A DNA stretch of 18,560 nucleotides from Candidatus Bathyarchaeota archaeon (GTDB lineage Archaea; Thermoproteota; Bathyarchaeia; Bathyarchaeales; Bathyarchaeaceae): positions 1-18,560 of the forward strand of contig JAOUJL010000016.1 of NCBI GenBank assembly GCA_029883255.1. The letters are read 5' to 3'. The notes below the pieces were generated by a model that ran no database searches, was not told the DNA's origin, and was given only the letters and a program-made list of their open reading frames with translations. Shown piece by piece: positions 1 to 4,771 of the stretch (the first letter of the stretch is position 1; every line of letters starts with the position of its first letter). A program made the position numbers and the translations under genes.

Positions 1-217
1 ACTCTCCGATTGCGAACTTGCTTCCGACTCTTATTATTTTGAACTTCACGTGCTCTCCTTGCTTAGTGTTCGGCACAAATATGACGAAGCCTTCAATTTT
101 TGCGACACCGTCGCCTCTCCTGCTCATGTCCTCAATTTCGGCTTCGTATTCTTTGTCGAGTTCAACTGGTTTCTTCACATCGAAACTGGGCCTACTACTT
201 CCAAATCTGTATGACAT
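1..217 (-). CDS. Small stand-alone TRAM-domain protein (3' end cut by window edge)
   Basis: The minus strand reads from ATG at 217 off the left edge of the window (72 codons seen). The product starts MSYRFGSSRPSFDVKKPVEL and contains RRGDGVAKIEGFVIFVPNTK, a classic TRAM signature (small beta-barrel RNA-binding fold). Archaeal stand-alone TRAM proteins are about 70-80 residues, so only a few codons should be missing. A strong Shine-Dalgarno, GAGGTGGT, sits just before the ATG. TRAM proteins bind RNA and have been proposed to act as RNA chaperones; that role is family knowledge and is not shown here. It lies outside the integrated element and reads as a host gene. Confidence 0.88.
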   Translation of the reverse strand, partial: MSYRFGSSRPSFDVKKPVELDKEYEAEIEDMSRRGDGVAKIEGFVIFVPNTKQGEHVKFKIIRVGSKFAIGE

Positions 218-351
218 TCTACCACCTCGGTTAAATTGTCAGCTAGATTACTATGAAACAAAGTAAAACCATTTGTAGTACCGTTTTACCTTCTTCGTAA
301 GAACCTAACTTCTTATTCTTTAACAAATGGTTCTCCTTATTAACCTTTGTA

Positions 352-364
352 GCGCGCACGCGCG
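352..364. repeat. Alternating G/C tract GCGCGCACGCGCG
   Basis: A 13-bp alternating purine-pyrimidine tract lies in the otherwise AT-rich gap between the TRAM gene and the RHH remnant. Similar tracts occur at 635-645, 1574-1581, 2886-2897, 11028-11034 and 13800-13809. All but this one follow, or lie at, the 3' end of a minus-strand gene. Function unknown. Confidence 0.6.
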
Positions 365-377
365 TTTTGCAGCTAAC

Positions 378-549
378 ATGCTTAAACGGAGAGTAGAACC
401 TTCACGTTAGCATAACGATCTACGACGTTCCCATTCAGCTGGTTAAACAGTTTAACGAAAGAGTGGTGGAGCCGTTATATCCCGGAGACAGAGGGATCAG
501 CGAAGCGATCCGAGATCTAATGCGAAAGACCGTCCGAGAAATAGAATAA
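378..549 (+). pseudogene. Ribbon-helix-helix-like small protein, frameshifted near its start
   Basis: The frame ending at TAA 547-549 encodes ITIYDVPIQLVKQFNERVVE, then a helix ISEAIRDLMRKTVREIE. This is the strand-helix-helix pattern of CopG/Arc-type DNA-binding proteins. The frame has no usable start: a TAG lies at 394-396. The only nearby ATG (378, MLKRRV) is in another frame that stops at 408-410. Removing one base around 393-397 would join MLKRRV to NLHVSIT, so a single-base insertion is the simplest explanation. A non-ATG start for a shorter product cannot be excluded. It stands divergently from the TRAM gene. Confidence 0.5.
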
Positions 550-634
550 AGTATCCAAATATGGAACAGGCTTGTCTTCACTTGCGCACGCTTCAACGGT
601 TTGGGTTTTTCCTAAGAAGGCAACCGGGTAAATG

Positions 635-645
635 GCGCACGCGCG
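635..645. repeat. Alternating G/C tract GCGCACGCGCG
   Basis: This tract lies about 50 bp past the stop codon of the DUF1848 gene on the minus strand and contains the palindrome CACGCGCG(TG). It is one of the six tracts described at 352-364. A shorter GCGCACGC is at 584-591. Confidence 0.5.
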
Positions 646-695
646 TGACAGCCATCTCAATGACCCTTGGAGTTCCTCATCGGAGTTATATGGGA

Positions 696-1508
696 CTATA
701 CATCACGTGCCAGCTGATTAATTTCAATGGGGTTGGCGTAACAGTAGATGCAACCGTTTGGACATGTCATGGAATACCAACCGATGTCTATGCTGCGAGT
801 GCATTTACAAAGCTTCCTCTGTCCTGTCGCTCTATCTTCGGAGTAAGGTTCCCCGTTTGGGTGCAATCTCTGCAGTTCTTCTCCGTCGATACAACCCATA
901 TTCTTTATTCCTATTTCTTCGAGCTTTGGGTCGACACAGCACCCTCTCAACTCTACACTATACTCTTCAGCAGTATTCACAACATATCTTGCTTGTTTCT
1001 CTAGGTCGAAGTCTGCTGTTCTGATTCCATGTTTATTCAACCTTTCCCTGACTTTCGGATAGTAGGTCGCCCAGCTCAATCTGAAGGTCTTTATGTCCAG
1101 AGGAGCCACGAGTTCTATCACGTCCGGGAACTTGTACAAGTTAGTGAACTTCTTACCATCAATCAATAGGTTGAGTATCGGGTCGAACCTGACATGAATC
1201 TTCTCTGGGTTGTCGTCCAAGAACTCCACTATGATTTCTCGTAAGTATTCTGGCACCTCTTTTGGTTCTGGGATGTTTGGTTCAAGAAAACTTCCTCCTA
1301 ACCCGGTTACTGTGCATAGTATAAAGAGGTTGTACCGTTTCAGAACGCTTTTGATTGGTTCTCTGAAGATCAGTTGCGGAGTCTTCGTCCACAACACGAT
1401 GGTGTGAACCTTCTCCGGAGGATAACGTTCCTTGAGCCTTTTAACAAGCTGATCGGGAAAGTGCAACATTTCCGTCCGTCTGCTTGCAGACAAAACAACT
1501 TTAGTCAT
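696..1508 (-). CDS. DUF1848 family protein (radical-SAM-like cysteine motif at C-terminus)
   Basis: The 270-residue product begins MTKVVLSASRRTEM, has an internal VHTIVLWTKTPQLI strand and ends with CKCTRSIDIGWYSMTCPNGC followed by IYCYAN. This is the DUF1848 layout: an N-terminal SASRRT motif and a C-terminal cysteine cluster. C249, C253 and C256 form CxxxCxxC, the spacing that binds a 4Fe-4S cluster in radical SAM enzymes; C234 and C236 lie just upstream. The reaction of DUF1848 proteins is not established. I chose ATG 1508 over an in-frame GTG at 1517 because GGGAGGAGTGAG lies 4 bases before that ATG and contains the GTG. It lies outside the element, next to tRNA-Arg. Confidence 0.85.
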   Translation of the reverse strand: MTKVVLSASRRTEMLHFPDQLVKRLKERYPPEKVHTIVLWTKTPQLIFREPIKSVLKRYNLFILCTVTGLGGSFLEPNIPEPKEVPEYLREIIVEFLDDNPEKIHVRFDPILNLLIDGKKFTNLYKFPDVIELVAPLDIKTFRLSWATYYPKVRERLNKHGIRTADFDLEKQARYVVNTAEEYSVELRGCCVDPKLEEIGIKNMGCIDGEELQRLHPNGEPYSEDRATGQRKLCKCTRSIDIGWYSMTCPNGCIYCYANPIEINQLARDV

Positions 1509-1573
1509 TGATCTCACTCCTCCCTGATATCAAGCTTGACTATCTGTAGGTTCCACTTTTTCTGGTTCAATTA

Positions 1574-1581
1574 GCGCGCGC
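1574..1581. repeat. Alternating G/C tract GCGCGCGC just past the tRNA 3' end
   Basis: Two bases after the encoded CCA of tRNA-Arg on the minus strand comes a perfect (GC)4 tract. Its place matches the other copies that follow minus-strand genes. Confidence 0.5.
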
Positions 1582-1583
1582 TG

Positions 1584-1662
1584 TGGCGGGCCCGCTGGGA
1601 TTTGAACCCAGGATCTCCGGCTCCGCAGGCCAGCGTCCTAATCCATACTAGACCACGGGCCC
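1584..1662 (-). tRNA. tRNA-Arg(GCG), complete, CCA encoded
   Basis: On the minus strand the acceptor stem GGGCCCG (1662-1656) pairs with CGGGCCC. The D arm is GTCT/GGAC with an 11-base loop. The anticodon stem CTGGC/GCCGG encloses loop CTGCGGA, giving anticodon GCG, which reads Arg CGC. The variable loop is AGATC. The T arm is CTGGG/CCCAG around TTCAAAT. The discriminator is G, followed by an encoded CCA at 1586-1584. Every stem pairs, so the gene looks functional. Its first 15 bases plus 4 upstream bases recur at 15021-15039, marking it as the target of integration. Confidence 0.93.
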
Positions 1663-1666
1663 TTTT
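1648..1666. repeat. Left attachment site (19-bp direct repeat, tRNA 5' end)
   Basis: CTAGACCACGGGCCCTTTT is identical to 15021-15039 in the same orientation. It covers the first 15 bases of tRNA-Arg(GCG) plus four upstream T's (plus-strand view). The integrase remnant ends 8 bp away. A tRNA segment, an abutting integrase and a distant direct copy together define attL. Confidence 0.8.
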
Positions 1667-1673
1667 GGAGGCA

Positions 1674-2002
1674 CTACGACCCCAAATATGAGGTCTTCAT
1701 TTTGCGGAACAGCTTGCAGTCATTCACGTCGGTGACTTATTCGAATCCAGCCTCTATCAGATCTTTGCCCCTTCAACGCTTTTCGCTATCTTACAGATAT
1801 ATTCTTCGTTTTGTGGCAATGCAATCAGCCGCGTGTATCGAAGAGTGGTCTTTAGGTTTTTGTGACCGAGGAGTCTTTGGACGTAAAGAATGCCCTTGGT
1901 TTTTGCGTATTCTATAGTTGCTTTCCAGTGGCGTGGCGTGTGGAAGTGAATCCTAAGTATTCTTGGGTTCCCCAGTTTGTGGGGCGCTCTTTTCCGCTTA
2001 CC
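1674..2002 (-). pseudogene. Archaeal tyrosine recombinase (integrase), C-terminal remnant
   Basis: The minus strand from 2002 encodes LGNPRILRIHFHTPRHWKAT, then YAKTKGILYVQRLLGHKNLK and TTLRYTRLIALPQNEEYICK. This is the catalytic C-terminus of an archaeal phage-type integrase: HxxRHW, LLGHKN and the nucleophile Tyr in TLRYTR. Decay is clear. The frame hits TGA at 1757-1759, and a one-base shift there restores DLIEAGFE. TAA at 1737-1739 then replaces the expected Tyr before VTDVNDCKLFRKMKT. A TAG at 2003-2005 blocks the upstream end, and I found no N-terminal arm-binding domain or first catalytic Arg upstream. The gene ends next to the left repeat, as expected for an element integrase. Confidence 0.87.
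1683..1690 (-). promoter_or_regulatory. Likely TATA box of tRNA-Arg, supplied by the element
   Basis: CATATTTG on the minus strand lies 21-28 bases before the tRNA 5' end, the usual place for an archaeal TATA box. It sits to the element side of the left repeat (1648-1666), within the tail of the integrase remnant. If the integration model is right, this promoter came with the element. Confidence 0.45.
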
Positions 2003-2324
2003 CTAAACCATTGAGAGGTCGGGCATGGTCGCCTAGCCTTACACTTATCGCTTGCTCTGTTTTCCCTCTCTTCTGTCCATCCGTGATTTCAACCTTCTGT
2101 TAAGGATATCCTATAAGAGCTAAGTCCTTTATTGCGTGAAATTTCAGCCAATACGACCTACCCCCTATTTTTTGAAAACAAGAATAACGCTATGCTCGAG
2201 AAATGGCAGCATCTGATGTAGCATCAGTTCGTAGCATGTTTCGCGTCAGAAAGTCATGAAAGAGCCCAGCTAAGGAAGACCTGTTATAGAGGTTCTTTGA
2301 CAATTATGTGGAAATTGGCTTAAA

Positions 2325-2361
2325 TGTTGTTGTGGCTTCCCTAGGGGGGTCTACAACAACA
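2325..2361 (+). repeat. Hairpin A: 9-bp stem around CCTAGGGGG core
   Basis: TGTTGTTGT (2325-2333) pairs perfectly with ACAACAACA (2353-2361). The enclosed GGCTTCCCTAGGGGGGTCT can fold further by pairing CTTCC with GGGGG. The core CCTAGGGGG recurs, inverted, in hairpin B, whose stem has a different sequence. Confidence 0.65.
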
Positions 2362-2434
2362 AATCATGAAGATTTAGTAATAATGGTGACTTGCCACTCA
2401 AAAATAGGTCAACAAGGTAATTATAATAGAATTG

Positions 2435-2479
2435 GAAGTAGTAGTACAGCGCCCCCTAGGAAGAAGTGACTACTACTTC
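2435..2479 (-). repeat. Hairpin B: 11-bp stem around CCTAGGGGG core, inverted to hairpin A
   Basis: GAAGTAGTAGT (2435-2445) pairs perfectly with ACTACTACTTC (2469-2479). Read on the minus strand the loop contains CTTCTTCCTAGGGGGCGCT, similar to the loop of hairpin A. It lies 73 bp from A in opposite orientation. Confidence 0.65.
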
Positions 2480-2547
2480 TGAACCTTTGAGAGGGACGTT
2501 GGCTTCGTTTGCTATGGTGGGAGCGCAAGCTGTACCTGCAGAAAGAC

Positions 2548-2866
2548 TTAAGTTGATTCCTCCAATTTTCCTCTTCCATCAGCGGTGTAACACCAAAAAC
2601 CGATATGCTTGATCTTATGGCATAGATCACATAAATGATGGATTTCCCTCAACTTTTGAATATGCTTTTCATCATCATATTCCCAGAATTCATGAGCCTG
2701 AAAGGGACCCTTTCTGGAACCACAAATATAACATTGGCGTCCCTCTCTTTCAAAAAGTTCGTTTTTAATTTTATACCATTCGGCAAGTCTATTGTTTTTT
2801 TTTAAAAAACTGATAAATCGATGAAAACCAAACAGTTTTAGGAACAAGCTCGATTTCAAGCTTCAT
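2548..2866 (-). pseudogene. HNH endonuclease, frameshifted in a run of nine A's
   Basis: The minus strand from ATG 2866 reads MKLEIELVPKTVWFSSIYQF and then enters A9 (2803-2795), where the frame runs into TAG. Skipping one A continues NNRLAEWYKIKNELFEREGR, CYICGSRKGPFQAHEFWEYD and LREIHHLCDLCHKIKHIGFW. These carry the CxxC, HE and CxxCHxxKH residues of an HNH family whose members start with the same LEIELVPKT segment. The frame stops at 2548-2550. LKSFCRYS in another frame just beyond resembles the family's next helix, so a second shift is likely. ATG 2866 follows GTGATG and starts 8 bases after the HEPN stop. It is probably a broken gene; slippage at A9 could restore the nuclease core only. 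Confidence 0.75.
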
Positions 2867-2874
2867 TTCATCAC

Positions 2875-3390
2875 TTACATTTTTTCGCGCGCACGCGAAG
2901 CTTGAAGTTTATTAATCATCGGTTCGAATATCTTGCTTAAAATATGAAAAGCCAGTTCAACCAACTCTCGGTCATGTGAATCAATCATACTCTTTCGACC
3001 ATGAAATAGGTTGCAACGAATTTGGTAAATAACATCCAATACTTGACCAAGGTTATGTATGTCGTTGATAGATTTGCTTTGTCCTTGATGTTCTGGTCGC
3101 ATGTCAAGGACTTTGTATTGGCTTAATCTTTGAAGTCTAGCGACAAATTCAGAGTTCTTTTTAGTTAGCTGTTCAAGTATTTGAGAAAGCTTTGTATTTT
3201 CCTTTACCCAGCGGAGCATATCTGTGTCTCTATCTTTCTTAGATAAGTAGGTACCCCAAGAATTGAAGGCGAACCAGAGAGAAATGAATTGATCAAACAC
3301 TGTAAATTTTCTTACTCTCTGCCCTTGTGATCTCTTAAACCAATCAATTATTAGCTCTTCGTGAGTGACGCTTGGGTACATTTTCATCAT
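2875..3390 (-). CDS. HEPN-domain protein (candidate RNase/toxin)
   Basis: The product of about 171 residues is mostly helical. FDQFISLWFAFNSWGTYL (about 33-49) and LDVIYQIRCNLFHGRKS (about 118-134) form the two conserved HEPN blocks. R125 and H130 give R-x4-H, the catalytic signature of HEPN ribonucleases. HEPN proteins commonly act as RNA-cleaving toxins or defence effectors, so that is the likely role, but it is inferred. I start at ATG 3390 (ATGATGAAAATG); a TTG lies one codon upstream. The gene starts 6 bases after the stop of the glycosylase-like gene and ends 8 bases before the HNH start, so the three form one operon. Its last codons (RAREKM) run through the GC tract at 2886-2897. Confidence 0.75.
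   Translation of the reverse strand: MMKMYPSVTHEELIIDWFKRSQGQRVRKFTVFDQFISLWFAFNSWGTYLSKKDRDTDMLRWVKENTKLSQILEQLTKKNSEFVARLQRLSQYKVLDMRPEHQGQSKSINDIHNLGQVLDVIYQIRCNLFHGRKSMIDSHDRELVELAFHILSKIFEPMINKLQASRAREKM
2886..2897. repeat. Alternating G/C tract CGCGCGCACGCG in the 3' end of the HEPN gene
   Basis: This 12-bp tract encodes the Arg-Ala-Arg of the terminal RAREKM of the HEPN protein. The toxin gene at 13786-14199 likewise ends in a GC tract that encodes RARE. It is one of six such tracts. Confidence 0.6.
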
Positions 3391-3396
3391 CAAAAA

Positions 3397-4197
3397 TTAT
3401 ACTTTCTCTAAGAGTTCATCAATCTTTTGGCCCACAAATGCTTCATCTCGGATAAGGTAGGCTCCGTAATACCATGCACCCTGATTGAAACGCAGTGACG
3501 ACACGCCGTGCTCTTCGCACTTCTGGATAATACGACGCGCGATGACCCAGTCGGATGTCATATCTTCGTTCAAGTCATTCCAGAGATGACATGCTATTCT
3601 TCGTATCCAGACGTCTACAGGCTGCAAAAAAATCAAGTCTTTCGATGGGACTTCTTTTTCCAAGTCAAAGATGCAAACGACATCTCGCAGAAGAAAGGAT
3701 GCTATCTTGTCGCCGATGCCCTTCATGCTCGTAAGAGTGATAAAGGCTTTCTCAAGTAAACCATTGGCGGCGCAATCTTTCATATAAAGAATTGGATTGT
3801 TGTTCTCTGAATTTTGAGCAAGTCTTGCGATTCCAATCACTACGCCTTTGTTGTTTTTCTCGTTCACACCCGTACCCTGTTCTTCACAAAAATTCTTGAA
3901 TTGGTTCCAGAGAGCATCTGGGGCGTCGAATCTCCGTATGAAATTTGAATAGCTACCCGCAGTTCCAATACAAGTTTGAAGAGCGTTCAGGGCAATCTCG
4001 CTGTAGCCAGCTTGTTCCCCTCCAGCTCTGGCAAAGCAGTTACCAAGAAGATACTCCATTCCATTCCTCGGATCAGACTCCAATGCTTCCTGTCTTGAAG
4101 TTTCCCTTTTGAACTTTTTTTGATACTTCTCTGCCCATTTGCCAGCAAGAATCTCTAGGATGCTTCTCTCTTTTGCGCTTTCGTTATCGGAAAACAT
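3397..4197 (-). CDS. HhH-GPD DNA glycosylase/lyase-like protein
   Basis: The product has 266 residues. TLTSMKGIGDKIASFLLRDV (about 155-172) is a helix-hairpin-helix. It aligns with LPGVGRKTANVVL of endonuclease III, placing K164 at the catalytic lysine. FLQPVDVWIRRIA follows with D195 at the catalytic aspartate position (DVHV in Nth). That pattern predicts a bifunctional glycosylase/AP lyase. No C-terminal FeS-cluster cysteine set is seen, and the N-terminal 110 residues match nothing I recognise. It is the first gene of an operon with HEPN and HNH genes, so it may be a defence nuclease against modified or damaged invader DNA rather than a housekeeping repair enzyme. ATG 4197 is the first start in the frame; the sequence upstream is AT-rich. 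Confidence 0.7.
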   Translation of the reverse strand: MFSDNESAKERSILEILAGKWAEKYQKKFKRETSRQEALESDPRNGMEYLLGNCFARAGGEQAGYSEIALNALQTCIGTAGSYSNFIRRFDAPDALWNQFKNFCEEQGTGVNEKNNKGVVIGIARLAQNSENNNPILYMKDCAANGLLEKAFITLTSMKGIGDKIASFLLRDVVCIFDLEKEVPSKDLIFLQPVDVWIRRIACHLWNDLNEDMTSDWVIARRIIQKCEEHGVSSLRFNQGAWYYGAYLIRDEAFVGQKIDELLEKV

Positions 4198-4254
4198 ACT
4201 TATCTACTTCCTTAGTTAAAGATTGATTATCCAAATATTTATTCATATTAGACT

Positions 4255-4272
4255 AATCTATTGTAATAGATT
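4255..4272. promoter_or_regulatory. Inverted repeat AATCTATT-GT-AATAGATT, candidate operator
   Basis: A perfect 8-bp inverted repeat with a 2-bp spacer lies 58 bp upstream of the glycosylase-like start. AT-rich promoter-like sequence (ATATGAATAAATATTT on the minus strand) lies between it and the gene. The half-site AATCTATT recurs at 10986-10993, upstream of the PD-(D/E)xK gene. It may bind a dimeric regulator. Confidence 0.4.
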
Positions 4273-4274
4273 GA

Positions 4275-4457
4275 TTAGAATAAGCTAAGAAAACAGAAAA
4301 GAGGAGCAAAGGCTGACATCAACCCTCTAACTTCATCGTCTAGTTCTCCAGTAGTTAATCTCTTAAAATGATGGTTGGGATTAGACTCTTTTTCTTCATA
4401 TTGAAGTGTCAAAGTTTTGTGCTTTATTTCACCAATTAGAAGCATGCAAATCATCAA
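4275..4457 (-). CDS. Uncertain 60-aa ORF
   Basis: MMICMLLIGEIKHKTLTLQY and its continuation match no family I know. The middle is charged and the C-terminus hydrophobic (FAPLFCFLSLF). There is no clear Shine-Dalgarno. It fills the divergent gap between the two main operons and overlaps no other gene. It could be a small real gene, debris or chance. Confidence 0.25.
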   Translation of the reverse strand: MMICMLLIGEIKHKTLTLQYEEKESNPNHHFKRLTTGELDDEVRGLMSAFAPLFCFLSLF

Positions 4458-4472
4458 AAGTATTGCATGTGT

Positions 4473-4486
4473 GAAAAGTATTTAAC
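4473..4486 (+). promoter_or_regulatory. Likely TATA region of the zinc ribbon/methyltransferase operon
   Basis: GAAAAGTATTTAAC resembles an archaeal BRE plus TATA element. Its centre is about 43 bp before ATG 4524, which would give a short leader carrying the TAGAGGCG ribosome site. Confidence 0.4.
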
Positions 4487-4523
4487 AGTTAAACTTGTGT
4501 TATTAATTGTTAGAGGCGTATGT

Positions 4524-4700
4524 ATGTCTGACAGTGTTAAATGTCCTGTGTGTGGACATAGCTTGGCTGGTAAACCTATTAAAACATGGAAGTTTAGGTT
4601 CTATGATGTCAGACGCTACGAGTGTGATTGTTGTAAAGCAAAGTTTAACGTTTATGAAAGCCCAAAATCAACATTTACGATACCGAGAGCTAAACGTTAA
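4524..4700 (+). CDS. Small zinc-ribbon protein
   Basis: The product has 58 residues. MSDSVKCPVCGHSLAGKPIK has one CPxC pair and YECDCCKAKF the second, giving a four-cysteine zinc ribbon; it ends SPKSTFTIPRAKR. Similar small zinc ribbons are widespread in archaea and are assumed to bind nucleic acid; the role here is unknown. I use ATG 4524 because TAGAGGCG precedes it and because the residues encoded upstream (from ATG 4467) are hydrophobic and unlike the family. It is the first gene of the plus-strand operon, 71 bp ahead of the methyltransferase, so it may be a regulator of that operon. Confidence 0.75.
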   Translation: MSDSVKCPVCGHSLAGKPIKTWKFRFYDVRRYECDCCKAKFNVYESPKSTFTIPRAKR

Positions 4701-4771
4701 TCTCTAGCGAGAGGAGTTCGAGCGCTCAAATGATGTTGAAGGACAATTGACATGGATGCGAGGATGGTAAA

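Larger units (their letters stand above)
2006..2547. other. Non-coding or decayed stretch between integrase and HNH remnants
   Basis: No convincing gene is visible on either strand. Upstream of the integrase remnant the minus strand keeps short open segments that may be further integrase debris, but no motif is recognisable. A small palindrome CTGATG-TAG-CATCAG lies at 2213-2227. The main structure is a pair of inverted hairpins at 2325-2361 and 2435-2479. Confidence 0.5.

Noticed and set aside
561..1024. Two overlapping plus-strand ORFs (147 and 88 aa)
   Set aside because: They lie largely on the opposite strand of the DUF1848 gene, have no family features, and the minus-strand frame has clear conserved motifs.
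1702..1917. Plus-strand ORF of 71 aa
   Set aside because: It is the complement of the integrase remnant, whose HxxR and LLGHKN motifs are on the minus strand.
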